A stretch of 64,000 bases of DNA from Actinomycetota bacterium (GCA_020636995.1 JACJWU010000003.1:62001-126000), one strand, 5' to 3'. Shown: positions 7,522 through 16,826, numbered from the stretch's first letter. Notes: generated by a model from the sequence alone, not told the origin. Numbers and translations are program-made.

Positions 7522-8687
7522 AGACACAGTCCCCGTTCGAGCTGTTCGGCATCGATCATCTGCTGGACGAGGAGGAACGCGCCATCCGCGATGTGGTGCG
7601 CGACTTCGTGGACACCCGCATCAAACCGGAGGTCGCCGATTGGTTCGAGGCCGGGCGGATCCCGGCGAGGGAACTGGCCCGCGAACTCGGCGAGCTCGGG
7701 GTACTCGGCATGCATCTGGAGGGGTACGGCTGCCAGGGCACGTCCGCGGTCGCCTACGGGCTGGCCTGCCTGGAACTGGAGGCGGGGGATTCCGGGATCC
7801 GCTCGCTGGTCAGCGTCCAGGGGTCGCTGGCCATGTACGCGATCCACGCCTTCGGCTCCGAGGAGCAGAAGCAGCAGTGGTTGCCCGGCATGGCCGCCGG
7901 CGAGAAGATCGGCTGCTTCGGATTGACCGAGCCGGACTTCGGGTCCAACCCGGGTGGGATGATCACCCACGCCAAGCGCGACGGCGACGACTGGATCCTC
8001 AACGGATCGAAGATGTGGATCACGAACGGCAACGTCGCCGACGTCGCGGTCGTGTGGGCGCGCACCGAGGATGGGATCCGTGGCTTCGTCGTACCCACCG
8101 ACACCCCCGGCTTCACGGCCATCGAGATCCACAAGAAGCTCTCACTGCGGGCGTCGGTCACCAGCGAGCTCGTCCTCGACGACGTGCGACTGCCCGCCGA
8201 TGCCGTCCTCCCCGGCGTCGTGGGTCTGCGCGGACCGCTGTCGTGCCTGAACGAGGCGCGGTACGGCATCGTCTTCGGCACCCTCGGTGCAGCGCGCGAC
8301 TGCCTCGAGACAGCCATCGATTACAGCGTCAACCGCGAGCAGTTCGACCGCCCGATCGCCGGGTTCCAGTTGACCCAGAAGAAATTGGCGGACATGGCCG
8401 TGGAACTGGGCAAGGGGATGCTGCTGGCCCTGCACCTCGGCCGACTGAAGGATGAGCACCTGATCCGGCCCGAGCAGGTCAGTGTCGGCAAATTGAACAA
8501 CGCCCGGGAGGCGCTGGCGATCGCGCGCGAGTGCCGAAACATCCTGGGTGGCAACGGCATCACGCTGGAGTACCCGGTGATCCGGCACATGAACAACCTG
8601 GAGTCGGTGTTCACCTACGAGGGCACGAACGAGATGCACACGCTGGTCGTCGGTGAGGCGCTCACCGGGATCCCCGCGTACCGCTGA
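7518..8687 (+). CDS. gcdH: Glutaryl-CoA dehydrogenase
   Basis: A 389-residue acyl-CoA dehydrogenase-fold flavoenzyme that oxidises and decarboxylates glutaryl-CoA to crotonyl-CoA. CFGLTEPDFGSNP (133-145) is the FAD/substrate loop. Glu368 in TYEGTNEMHTL is the expected catalytic base. Arg95 in GIRSLVSVQGSL matches the arginine that binds the terminal carboxylate in glutaryl-CoA dehydrogenases and is what separates this group from ordinary acyl-CoA dehydrogenases. It is the last gene of the glutarate operon and overlaps the regulator gene by 4 bases. Electrons would pass to electron-transfer flavoprotein, which is not encoded here. Confidence 0.9.
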   Translation: MKTQSPFELFGIDHLLDEEERAIRDVVRDFVDTRIKPEVADWFEAGRIPARELARELGELGVLGMHLEGYGCQGTSAVAYGLACLELEAGDSGIRSLVSVQGSLAMYAIHAFGSEEQKQQWLPGMAAGEKIGCFGLTEPDFGSNPGGMITHAKRDGDDWILNGSKMWITNGNVADVAVVWARTEDGIRGFVVPTDTPGFTAIEIHKKLSLRASVTSELVLDDVRLPADAVLPGVVGLRGPLSCLNEARYGIVFGTLGAARDCLETAIDYSVNREQFDRPIAGFQLTQKKLADMAVELGKGMLLALHLGRLKDEHLIRPEQVSVGKLNNAREALAIARECRNILGGNGITLEYPVIRHMNNLESVFTYEGTNEMHTLVVGEALTGIPAYR

Positions 8688-8717
8688 GCGCACGCGAACT
8701 GTGCACCCCTGGCCCCG

Positions 8718-8764
8718 AAGGTTGAATGAATCCGACAACTCAGTGGTCGTTTCCATTCAACCTT
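8718..8764. repeat. Palindromic repeat family B, copy 1; probable bidirectional terminator
   Basis: A 47-base element bounded by the perfect inverted arms AAGGTTGAATG (8718-8728) and CATTCAACCTT (8754-8764). It lies between the convergent gcdH and ABC permease genes. A second copy of equal length and similar sequence, including an internal GACAACT, occurs at 21841 between another convergent pair. Confidence 0.75.
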
Positions 8765-8777
8765 GGCGCAGGCGGTC

Positions 8778-9917
8778 TCAGCGGCCCGTTCGCGCGTGGC
8801 GGCCCAGCGCCCACACCGCGAGCGCGGACAGGACCACCGCGAAACCGACCAGCACCGCGAGGTAGCCGGCGATCCCGCCGATCCCCGCACCCTCGTTGAT
8901 GATCGCGTTCCAGGAGTCCATCGCCCAGGCCTGCGGCGTCAGGTGCCCGATGCGTTGCATCGTGGTACCCACGACCGACAGCGGCCACATGCAGCCGCCG
9001 AGCATGCCCATCACGATGCCGGCCGGCACCGCGACTGCGACTGCTTGCCCGGGCGTGCGAACCACGCCGCCGAGCAGCATCCCTGCCGCCGCAGCGATCA
9101 CCGAGTAGATGAGGACGAGTGCGGTCACGGCTACGGGATCACCGAGGTTGATTCCGAACCACAACACGCCCAGACCCAGCAGGATCACCGCCTGCAGAAT
9201 GGCGATGAGGAACCGCGAGAGGCCCAGTCCGGACAGGTACACCCCGAGGCCGTGCGGGGTCGCCAGCGTGCGTTGGAAGACGCCGAGTTGCCGCGCCTGC
9301 ACCAGCGCCGCGGCGCCGAGCAACCCGTTGAGGAACGTGAACAGCATCAACTGCGACGGCACTGCCGACGCGAAGCGGTTCTCGTCCATCTCGTTCACCG
9401 CACCGATGGCCCGCGTCGCCACCTCGACCGCCGGGATGTCGGCCATCGCCTGGTCGACCGCCGCGCGGGCCTTCTGCGTCGGGATCTGCTCACTCAGCGC
9501 ATCGATCGCCGTGGCGCGGGTGCTGATCTGCGCGGCCGCGGAGTTCACCGTCGACACCACGACGCCGGCGCCGGTCGAGGCCTGCTGCACGTAGATCTGT
9601 ACCGGCTCGCCGTCGGCGGGCACCTCGACCCCGCCGGCCACCAGCCCCATACGGATGTCGCGGTACATCTCGTTGCGGTCGGTGTACTGCTGGACGTCGA
9701 TCGCCGGCGAGTCCTCGAGTTCGGCGACCAGGCTGGTTCCGAGTGGTCCGGGGTCGCTCTGCAACATCCCCACCGGCAGCCGTTCGGCGCTCTGTCCGAA
9801 ACTCAGCCCGATCAACAGCACCAGCACGACGGGCAGCGCCAGCGTGGTGAACATGGCGATCCGGTCACGGAAATACCGCACCCACTCGGTGCGGGCGGTG
9901 GCGAGAACAGCCCTCAT
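8778..9917 (-). CDS. ABC-2 type transporter permease
   Basis: A 379-residue membrane protein with one N-terminal helix (after RYFRDRIAMFTTLALPVVLVLLIGLSF), a long extracytoplasmic domain (about residues 40-185) and five or six C-terminal helices, the layout of ABC-2 exporter subunits of the YhgE/Pip or NatB/DrrB kind. It shares this layout with the next permease and overlaps it by 4 bases, so the pair probably forms a heterodimer driven by the ATPase at 11059-12000. The exported substrate is unknown. Confidence 0.85.
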   Translation of the reverse strand: MRAVLATARTEWVRYFRDRIAMFTTLALPVVLVLLIGLSFGQSAERLPVGMLQSDPGPLGTSLVAELEDSPAIDVQQYTDRNEMYRDIRMGLVAGGVEVPADGEPVQIYVQQASTGAGVVVSTVNSAAAQISTRATAIDALSEQIPTQKARAAVDQAMADIPAVEVATRAIGAVNEMDENRFASAVPSQLMLFTFLNGLLGAAALVQARQLGVFQRTLATPHGLGVYLSGLGLSRFLIAILQAVILLGLGVLWFGINLGDPVAVTALVLIYSVIAAAAGMLLGGVVRTPGQAVAVAVPAGIVMGMLGGCMWPLSVVGTTMQRIGHLTPQAWAMDSWNAIINEGAGIGGIAGYLAVLVGFAVVLSALAVWALGRHARTGR

Positions 9918-11059
9918 GTCAGCACCTTGTTCCGCAGAGCGACCAGGCCGACCGCGGCGCAGCCCACCCCGATCCCGGTCAGCAACAGGATCTGCGGCAA
10001 CACCTCGACGACGTCGGCTTGAGCCGCCGCGAGGTTCACGAACGCGGCCAGTGCCTGCCCGTTGGGCGTGAACAACCGCAGGTCGGACAACACCCCGGAA
10101 GCACCGTAGAAGAACGTCCCACCGGCCACGGCGAACAGCAACGCGATGATCGTGGTGAGCGCGTCGGCCTGGTTCTCAGTGCGCGCCAGGCCGGTGATGA
10201 GCAGCGAGATACCGGCGATCGCGACCACCGCGGCGACGATCACCAGGAATACCCCGATGGGGTCTCCCCAGTAGGCTCCGAAGCCCAGCCACGTGATCAG
10301 CCACACCAGGGTCATACTCACGATCCCGACGATCAGCACGCCCACGGTCTTGCCCAGCAGCACCGACGCAGGCGAGACCGGGGCGGCAAGGATGCGGGGC
10401 AGGGTTCCCTCCCGGCGCTCCTCGATGATGGACCGCGCGCCGTTGCCGATGATGAAGAACAGGAAGAGCATCGCCACACCGGGCGCGAAGTACGCCATCA
10501 CCGAGAACGTGCCGGTCACCTCACCCTGCTCCACCGTCAGCGGCGGGGTCGCCGTCACAGCCCGCTGGATCGCTGGGCCGGCGTCCACACCGGCGCTCGT
10601 GGCGGCCACCGCCGTCACCCGGGCGGTCTGCAGGTTCGCGGCGATGCCGGCCGCCACCGACTCGGCCACCGACTGGGCCAGCGGATCCTTGGCCTCACCC
10701 ACGACGTCGAGTTGGGCAGGTTCGCCGGACAGAACGGCATCACTGAGCCCAGCGGGCAGGACGATCACGGCGTCGTAGGCGCCGGAGTCGAGGGCGGCAT
10801 CCGCGTCGGCATCGACACTTGAGAATGCGATCCCGTCACCACCGGCGCCGGTGAGACCTTGGGCGATCTGTTCGGAGATGTCGGAACCGTCGGCGTCCTT
10901 GATGCCCACGGTGACGTTGAGACTGAAGCCCGATCCGAACGCTGCTCCCACCACCACGGCGATGAGGATCGGTGCGACGATCGCCTGGATCAGGATGGAG
11001 CGGTCACGCAGGGAGCGCCGCAGACCGTTGGCGGCGATCAACCACACATGACGCCACAT
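9914..11059 (-). CDS. ABC-2 type transporter permease
   Basis: A 381-residue ABC-2 permease with the same order of parts as its neighbour: an N-terminal helix, a large external domain rich in alanine and aspartate, and a C-terminal block of about six helices containing the EERREGTLPRILAAPVSP segment that is typical of ABC-2 proteins. It touches the ATPase gene upstream and overlaps the permease gene downstream by 4 bases, so all three are one operon. Lipid, drug or peptide export are all possible. Confidence 0.85.
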   Translation of the reverse strand: MWRHVWLIAANGLRRSLRDRSILIQAIVAPILIAVVVGAAFGSGFSLNVTVGIKDADGSDISEQIAQGLTGAGGDGIAFSSVDADADAALDSGAYDAVIVLPAGLSDAVLSGEPAQLDVVGEAKDPLAQSVAESVAAGIAANLQTARVTAVAATSAGVDAGPAIQRAVTATPPLTVEQGEVTGTFSVMAYFAPGVAMLFLFFIIGNGARSIIEERREGTLPRILAAPVSPASVLLGKTVGVLIVGIVSMTLVWLITWLGFGAYWGDPIGVFLVIVAAVVAIAGISLLITGLARTENQADALTTIIALLFAVAGGTFFYGASGVLSDLRLFTPNGQALAAFVNLAAAQADVVEVLPQILLLTGIGVGCAAVGLVALRNKVLT

Positions 11060-12000
11060 CAGTCACGCAGCGCTTTCCCCGTCAAGTGCAGGAACACCGC
11101 CTCGAGGTCGGGCTCGGCGACCTCGACGCCGACCACGTCAAGGCCGTGACTCTGTGCCGCCTGCACCGCCGGCGCGATCAGCGACGGTCCGTTCGCGGCG
11201 ACCACGGCGACCTGTCCGTCCTCACCCTGCACGCCGCTCACACCGGGCATCCCCGCGAGCTCAACCCGCCACGCATGGGTCTGCTCGGCCCCACCGTTCA
11301 CCCGGAACGTCACGGTGCTGTTCTCGCCGAGCCGCTGCATCAGTTCGTCCCGGGTCCCTTCGGCGATGAGCCGGCCGGAGTCGATGATCCCCACGCGGTC
11401 ACACAGGCGTTCCGCCTCCTCCATGTAGTGCGTCGTGTAGAGCACTGCCATGCCGGAACCACCGAGGACGTCGACAGCCTCGAGGATGCTGTTCCGGCTC
11501 TGCGGGTCCACTCCGACGGTGGGTTCGTCCAGGATCAACAACTGCGGCTCGTGCAACAGGCCGACCGCGATGTTGGCCCGGCGTTTCATCCCGCCGGAGT
11601 AGGTGTCGATGCGATCCTTCGCGCGGTCGGTGAGCCCCACGACGTCCAGGACGTGCGCGATGCGCTGCTTCAGGTGCTCCCCGTGCAGGTTCTGCAACTT
11701 CCCGAAGAACTGCAGGTTCTCAAGAGCGGACAGATCGGGGTACAGCGCGATGTCCTGCGGGACCAGGCCGATGAGGGACTTGCGGCCGCTGGTCAGCGGT
11801 TCGCCGAGCAACTCCACCTCGCCGCTGTCCGGCGTCAGCAGTCCCGCGATCATCGAGATGGTCGTCGTCTTCCCGGCGCCGTTGGGTCCGAGCAATCCGT
11901 ACGTCTCGCCCGGTTGGATCTGGAAACTCACCCGGTCGACGGCCGTGTGGTCACCGAACCGCCGCACCAGATCCGTCACTTGCAGCACTGGAGCCGCCAT
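11059..12000 (-). CDS. ABC transporter ATP-binding protein
   Basis: A 313-residue ATPase that powers the two permeases downstream. Walker A is GPNGAGKTT (38-46), the signature is YSGGMKRR (134-141), and Walker B is LLILDEP (154-160). The region after about residue 215 is the C-terminal extension seen in DrrA/NatA-type exporters. The start at 12000 is favoured over a longer frame because it gives a normal N-terminus and follows a TAGCGT box by 7 bases. The gene is divergent from the Ada-AlkA gene. Confidence 0.9.
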   Translation of the reverse strand: MAAPVLQVTDLVRRFGDHTAVDRVSFQIQPGETYGLLGPNGAGKTTTISMIAGLLTPDSGEVELLGEPLTSGRKSLIGLVPQDIALYPDLSALENLQFFGKLQNLHGEHLKQRIAHVLDVVGLTDRAKDRIDTYSGGMKRRANIAVGLLHEPQLLILDEPTVGVDPQSRNSILEAVDVLGGSGMAVLYTTHYMEEAERLCDRVGIIDSGRLIAEGTRDELMQRLGENSTVTFRVNGGAEQTHAWRVELAGMPGVSGVQGEDGQVAVVAANGPSLIAPAVQAAQSHGLDVVGVEVAEPDLEAVFLHLTGKALRD

Positions 12001-12007
12001 GCGATCA

Positions 12008-12013
12008 ACGCTA
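12008..12013 (-). promoter_or_regulatory. -10 box of the ABC exporter operon, leaderless
   Basis: TAGCGT on the minus strand is 7 bases before the ATG at 12000. Confidence 0.45.
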
Positions 12014-12133
12014 CTCCCGGGCAGTGTGCCGATGACCACGAAGGATGCCGATCGCTCCCAACCCGTCGCCCCCGAGCTGGCATTCCGCGAAGCCGATGTC
12101 CGAAATCCGCTAGTCGGATACCCGCCGCACGAC

Positions 12134-12139
12134 CACAAT
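12134..12139 (+). promoter_or_regulatory. -10 box of the Ada-AlkA gene, leaderless
   Basis: CACAAT is followed by 6 bases and the ATG at 12146. It supports that start rather than longer in-frame ones. Confidence 0.4.
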
Positions 12140-12145
12140 CGGGAC

Positions 12146-13510
12146 ATGGACACCCTCGACTTCGACGCCTGCTACCAGGCGGTCGGAAGCCGCGATGAGC
12201 GGTTCGATGGATGGTTCTACACAGCCGTGCGCACAACCGGGATCTACTGCAGGCCCAGTTGTCCGGCCATCACCCCCAGACGTTCGAACGTCGAGTTCCA
12301 CATCACAGCGGCCAGTGCGCAGGCCGCCGGCTTCCGTGCCTGCAAGCGCTGCCGTCCCGACGCCTCCCCCGGGTCGCCGCAGTGGAACGTGCGATCGGAC
12401 CTCGTCGCCCGCGCCATGCGCCTGATCACCGACGGAGTCGTGGACCGCGACGGCGTCGCAGGGTTGGCCGCCGCTCTGGGTTACACCCCGCGCCACATCA
12501 CACGGATGATGACCGCGGAAGTCGGAGCCGGACCGCTGGCGATCGCCCGCGCGAATCGCGCGCGAACGGCCCGGGTCCTGCTCGAGAACACGGATCTGAC
12601 GGCAGCCGATGTCGCGTTCGCGGCGGGGTTCGGCAGTATCCGGCAGTTCAACGAAACCATCCGCGAGGTCTACGCCCTCGCGCCCGGGGCGTTGCGCAGC
12701 GGCCGAGCAGACGCGGGATCGATCTCGCTGCGCCTGGCCACTCGCAAGCCCTTCGCGGGAGATGTGCTGCTGGCCTTCCTCGGGCAACGCGCCATCCCCG
12801 GTGTGGAGGCCTGGGACGGCACCACGTTCTCGCGATCCATGCGTCTTCCCCACGGCATCGGGAGGGCGGACATCACCGCCCACGAGGACCACTGTCGCGC
12901 GACCTTGCAGATCGACGACGTGCGCGACCTCGCACCCGCCGTGAGCCGCATCCGCCGGATGCTCGACCTCGATGCCGACCCGGTGGCAGTGGCCGATGTG
13001 TTGGACCGGACCTTGCCCGTGGAACGCATCCCCGGCCTGCGCAGTCCGCGCGCGTTCGATCCCGAGGAGACCGCGATCAGAGCCGTCCTCGGCCAACAGA
13101 TCAGCGTGGCCGCGGCGCGCACTGCGGCTGGACGACTGGCCGCTGGCGGACCATTGTTCCCGACCAGCGCGCAGATCGCCGCCATGGCGCCGGACACCCT
13201 GCCGATGCCACGGCGCCGTGCTGCCACCGTCGTGGAGTTGGCGCGCAGGATGACCAGTGGCGAACTGCACCTCGACCCCGGCGCCGACTGGGACGAGGCC
13301 GAGCGACGCCTGCTCGAGATCCCGGGGGTCGGGCCGTGGACGGCCGCGTACATCCGCATGCGGGCACTCGGCGATCCGGACGTGAGCCTGCCGACCGACC
13401 TCGGGATCGCGCGTGCCGCACGGGCCCGCGGCCTCGAACCTGACGACCCGCGCTGGAAGCCGTGGCGGTCATACGCGATGCACTATCTGTGGAATCTGGG
13501 AGAGGACTGA
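12146..13510 (+). CDS. Ada-type methyl sensor fused to AlkA 3-methyladenine DNA glycosylase
   Basis: A 454-residue fusion. Residues 1-75 match the Ada N-terminal domain, with the zinc and methyl-acceptor cysteines Cys35, Cys39, Cys66 and Cys69. Residues about 80-170 are an AraC-type DNA-binding domain. The rest is AlkA: an N-terminal beta domain, then EETAIRAVLGQQISVAAART and a helix-hairpin-helix ending in LPTDLGI with the catalytic Asp418. The protein probably senses methylphosphotriesters, activates its own operon and excises alkylated purines. The ogt gene follows after 1 base, completing an adaptive alkylation-repair unit. The start at 12146 is supported by the -10 box 6 bases upstream. 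Confidence 0.9.
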   Translation: MDTLDFDACYQAVGSRDERFDGWFYTAVRTTGIYCRPSCPAITPRRSNVEFHITAASAQAAGFRACKRCRPDASPGSPQWNVRSDLVARAMRLITDGVVDRDGVAGLAAALGYTPRHITRMMTAEVGAGPLAIARANRARTARVLLENTDLTAADVAFAAGFGSIRQFNETIREVYALAPGALRSGRADAGSISLRLATRKPFAGDVLLAFLGQRAIPGVEAWDGTTFSRSMRLPHGIGRADITAHEDHCRATLQIDDVRDLAPAVSRIRRMLDLDADPVAVADVLDRTLPVERIPGLRSPRAFDPEETAIRAVLGQQISVAAARTAAGRLAAGGPLFPTSAQIAAMAPDTLPMPRRRAATVVELARRMTSGELHLDPGADWDEAERRLLEIPGVGPWTAAYIRMRALGDPDVSLPTDLGIARAARARGLEPDDPRWKPWRSYAMHYLWNLGED

Positions 13511-13511
13511 G

Positions 13512-14000
13512 ATGGCCCACTGCGAATACACCAGCCCGCTCGGGGTGCTCATGTTGGTCGCCTCCGACAAGGGTCTGACAGGCGTCTGGTGGCCCGACGA
13601 CGCGCGGATGGCGAATCTCGGCGACGCCGATCCGGACCACCCCGTGCTGCAGCAGGCGGCCCGCGAACTCGACGAGTATTTCGCCGGTGAACGCACACAG
13701 TTCGACGTGCCGCTGGACCCCGTGGGCACCGACTTCCAGAGGGCCGCGTGGCAGGTGCTGCGCGGCATCAACTACGCCACGACCATCAGCTACGCCGAAC
13801 AAGCGCGCCGGCTCGGCGACCCGAACAAGGCCCGCGCGGTGGGTGCGGCCAATGGCCGCAACCCGCTGTCCATCATCGTCCCGTGCCACCGGGTGATCGG
13901 CTCGTCCGGATCGCTCACGGGGTTCGCCGGCGGTGTGGAAACCAAGCAGTGGCTGCTGGAGTTCGAACGCGGCCACGCTGCGCGTACCGTGGACGTGTGA
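13512..14000 (+). CDS. ogt: Methylated-DNA--protein-cysteine methyltransferase
   Basis: A 162-residue suicide DNA-repair protein that removes O6-alkyl groups from guanine. The active-site motif is IVPCHRVIG with Cys125; RAVGAANGRNP just before it holds the nucleotide-flipping region. It starts 1 base after the Ada-AlkA gene and ends overlapping the next gene, so it belongs to the alkylation-response operon. Length matches the Ogt/Ada C-terminal domain family. Confidence 0.95.
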   Translation: MAHCEYTSPLGVLMLVASDKGLTGVWWPDDARMANLGDADPDHPVLQQAARELDEYFAGERTQFDVPLDPVGTDFQRAAWQVLRGINYATTISYAEQARRLGDPNKARAVGAANGRNPLSIIVPCHRVIGSSGSLTGFAGGVETKQWLLEFERGHAARTVDV

Positions 14001-15688
14001 CCGGGCCCTCGACACCCTGTCCGCAGTGCGGCCGACCACTGGCGCAGGCACTCCCCGACAGCGCCGGCATGCTGACCTGCGAATGCGGGTTCACGACCTA
14101 CGCGGGATACCTGCGGGAGTTCGAGTACGTAACGCAGCGCCGGGAATGGCTGTGGGACCGGGTGGTCGAACAGTCCGGTCCGCCCGACCCGGCCATCGCC
14201 GGCCAGTACGGGGTGTGGCCGGTGGTCCCCGCGACACCCGCACGCCCCCCGTCACACAAGCCCGCGTCCACGCAGATCCTGCTGATCAGTCTCGGGGCGG
14301 GACTGCTGATCCTCGCCGGAGTGGTGTTCGTCGCCGTGGCCTGGGACCTGATCGGGGTGTACGGACAACTGCTCACGATGTTGCTGGTCACCCTGCTGAC
14401 AGGCGGGGCGGCCTGGTTCACGCGCAAGCGCACGCCACGCACCGCTCAGGCGCTCGCAGTGGTGTCGTTCGCGCTGGCCGTCATCCTGGCGCTGGCCGCA
14501 CCCGCACTGGGCCTGGTGTCCGACGAGTGGGCCCAGCCGGACAGGCCGTACTGGCTGGTTGTCTGCGCGGTACTCATGGCGGCGGGGATCGGGTTGGGTC
14601 GCGCCTCGGGTCTGCGGGCCTGGTCGGCGCTCGGGTGGTTCCTGGCTCCGTTCGTTCTGGCCGCAGCGCTGGGCGTCGTCGCGGGGCGACTGGACAGCGA
14701 GCATCTGCAGATGACGCTGGCGGCAGTGGCGTTCCTCGCGCTGGCTCTGGCCCTGTTCACGATCAGGCCGTGGACAGCCACCGTGATCAGCGCGGCCTTG
14801 AGCCTGTCGGTGGCGGTCGTTCTCACCCTTGCGATGCTGTCGATGACACCGCCGACCGGAGCGATCGTCACGATCGCCGCGGCCCTGCTGGCACTGCTGC
14901 TGCTGAGCCGGCGCATCGCCGTGGCAGAGTTCATCGGATGGCCGCTGTTCGGCCTGTGGGTCACGCTGCTCCTGGGCCTGCTGCCGATCACCACAGCCAC
15001 GTCGGTGGTGGCGGCGCTGCTCGGCGCCGGACTGATGTTCGCTCTCGCGACGCGGTCGATCCCCTTGGCGATGGTGAGTGCGTGGACCCTATGGACGAGT
15101 TGGATGATGTTCGCCCCGGACGACGCCTGGTTCGTCCTGGCAATCGCCGGGGTCGGACAGTACCTGCTCGCGATCAAGCACCCCGCGGCGCCCGTCGCGT
15201 GGGTGGGTGCCCTGGCCGGGCAGGCCGCACTGCTCCTGCAGTGGGACAGCACGCCGATCTTCGAGGGACCCACCCTGGCCTTCGCGGCGCTGTTGCTGGC
15301 CGCCGGAATGCTGCAACTGCGCGCAGGACAGCACAGATCGTCGATCGTCTACGGTCCGGCGGTGACCATGGCACTGATCCCGAGCGCGCTCATGGTCTGG
15401 GCCGATGTCTGGTCGCAGCCCTCGCTGATCCGGTTCGGGATCGTCATGATCGCCGGGATCGCATTGCTGCTCGTGGGGGTGAAGCGCCGCATGCTGGGCC
15501 TGGTCGTACCTGCCACCGTGGCGGTGTCGATCGCGGCAACGGCGCAGATCTTCGCGACTCTCGACCTGCTCCCGCGCTGGCTGGCGTTGGGTATCGCGGG
15601 CGCGATCCTGCTGATCGTGGGCGCCCGGATCGAGTGGGTCCGCAACAAGCGCGAGGAGACCAGCGAGTGGCTGCAGTCCCTGACCTGA
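13997..15688 (+). CDS. Polytopic membrane protein with N-terminal zinc ribbon
   Basis: A 563-residue protein. Residues 1-32 hold Cys8, Cys11, Cys28 and Cys30, a small zinc-ribbon-like site. From about residue 95 onward the protein is almost entirely hydrophobic, with some 14-17 predicted helices, as in DUF2157-like membrane proteins. I do not know its function. The GTG start overlaps the ogt stop by 4 bases, which suggests co-expression with the repair genes, although a functional link is not evident. Its stop codon directly abuts the stop of the convergent nuclease-like gene, with no spacer. Confidence 0.65.
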   Translation: MTGPSTPCPQCGRPLAQALPDSAGMLTCECGFTTYAGYLREFEYVTQRREWLWDRVVEQSGPPDPAIAGQYGVWPVVPATPARPPSHKPASTQILLISLGAGLLILAGVVFVAVAWDLIGVYGQLLTMLLVTLLTGGAAWFTRKRTPRTAQALAVVSFALAVILALAAPALGLVSDEWAQPDRPYWLVVCAVLMAAGIGLGRASGLRAWSALGWFLAPFVLAAALGVVAGRLDSEHLQMTLAAVAFLALALALFTIRPWTATVISAALSLSVAVVLTLAMLSMTPPTGAIVTIAAALLALLLLSRRIAVAEFIGWPLFGLWVTLLLGLLPITTATSVVAALLGAGLMFALATRSIPLAMVSAWTLWTSWMMFAPDDAWFVLAIAGVGQYLLAIKHPAAPVAWVGALAGQAALLLQWDSTPIFEGPTLAFAALLLAAGMLQLRAGQHRSSIVYGPAVTMALIPSALMVWADVWSQPSLIRFGIVMIAGIALLLVGVKRRMLGLVVPATVAVSIAATAQIFATLDLLPRWLALGIAGAILLIVGARIEWVRNKREETSEWLQSLT

Positions 15689-16795
15689 TCACTTCAGGGC
15701 GTACTTGCCCACCACCCCGGCATGGTCGGAGTGCCAATACCCGAACGACTGCTCGCGGCCGACCACCCACGTCTTGAGCCGCGTGACCTTCTTGGGCGTG
15801 GTGGTGAAGATCTGGTCGACGCGGTGGTCGAAGTCCGCGATGGATCCGCCGTTCTTCAGGTCGTAGGAATCAGCGATGCAGCAACTCAAGGGCGTCGTCG
15901 TGCCGATGTCCTTGAATCCCGCTTTCGTCAGTGCCTCGAACGCCTGCTCGTCGCCGGGAACCAGTCCCGGGGAGTCGGAGTTGAAGTCGCCCAGGGCGAT
16001 CAGCGGACCCTTGACCTTGGCCATCGCCTTGGCGAACTCCTTGGCCTGCCGAGCGCGGATGCTCGGGACGACGGTCCGGTCGTCGAACGCCTCGAGGTGG
16101 GTGTTGGCGAACGTGAACCAGCGCCCGTCCTTGACCTTGACCCGGGTCGACAACCAGCCGCGGCGCGAGGTGACCGTGACGAAGTTCGCGACCTTGGCGG
16201 TGAAGGAGTTCTTCTTCGTGTACTGCTTGCCGCGCAGGTCCTTCGTCTTGATCCCGACGCCCTTGCGTTTGAGGATCGCGTCGCGCATCGTGAGGCGGTA
16301 GTTCGCCTCCGCGCCGGACGTGCCGGTCGTGAGATTGTTGTCGAGGTCGGCCGGCGCCTCGAAGTCGAACTCGTTCTGGATCTTCACGACCTCGTACTTC
16401 GCCTTGCCTTTGTTGACCTCCTTGAGCAGGATCTTCACGAAGTCCTGGACCACCTTGGTCGCTGTGGGCTGCTGGCTGTAGACCGCATTGAGGTCGACCT
16501 TGCCCTTGCGCCACAAGGCCGCCTCCTGCAGACCGATGAGATCCGGCTTGCGCTGCTGGATCTCCTCTGCCAGACCCTTGGCGCGCTTGCGGAAGTTGGT
16601 GGCCTCGACCTGGCGCACGATCTCACCGACGGCACCGAGGAACTCCCCACCGCTCGTGGCTCGCAGCGCCGGTCCGAGATCGGCGCCGAGGAAGATGTTG
16701 CGGGTCATGACGGTCACGTCGTCGGCGGCCTGGGCAGTGCCGACCCCGGTCATGGCGATGGCGCCTGCGGTGGCGGCGATGAGGAAGCTTCGCAT
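15689..16795 (-). CDS. Secreted endonuclease/exonuclease/phosphatase-family protein
   Basis: A 368-residue exported protein. A signal peptide (MRSFLIAATAGAIAMTGVG, cleavage near AQA-AD) precedes the EEP fold: VMTRNIFLGAD, the metal-binding glutamate in LIGLQEAA, THLEAF, GDFNSDSPG and the C-terminal SDHAGVV with the catalytic histidine. The family includes DNases, sphingomyelinases and inositol phosphatases; which one applies here is unknown. The lysine-rich middle segment could help bind nucleic acid or polyanions. The start follows a TACCCT box by 7 bases. Confidence 0.85.
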   Translation of the reverse strand: MRSFLIAATAGAIAMTGVGTAQAADDVTVMTRNIFLGADLGPALRATSGGEFLGAVGEIVRQVEATNFRKRAKGLAEEIQQRKPDLIGLQEAALWRKGKVDLNAVYSQQPTATKVVQDFVKILLKEVNKGKAKYEVVKIQNEFDFEAPADLDNNLTTGTSGAEANYRLTMRDAILKRKGVGIKTKDLRGKQYTKKNSFTAKVANFVTVTSRRGWLSTRVKVKDGRWFTFANTHLEAFDDRTVVPSIRARQAKEFAKAMAKVKGPLIALGDFNSDSPGLVPGDEQAFEALTKAGFKDIGTTTPLSCCIADSYDLKNGGSIADFDHRVDQIFTTTPKKVTRLKTWVVGREQSFGYWHSDHAGVVGKYALK

Positions 16796-16802
16796 GAGCC
16801 TC

Positions 16803-16808
16803 AGGGTA
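16803..16808 (-). promoter_or_regulatory. -10 box of the secreted EEP-family gene, leaderless
   Basis: TACCCT on the minus strand is 7 bases before the ATG at 16795. Confidence 0.4.
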
Positions 16809-16826
16809 CCGACGGCGGCCCGGCAC

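Noticed and set aside
9914..12000. Antibiotic biosynthesis cluster around the ABC-2 exporter
   Set aside because: The exporter is flanked by core metabolism and DNA-repair genes; no biosynthetic enzymes are present.
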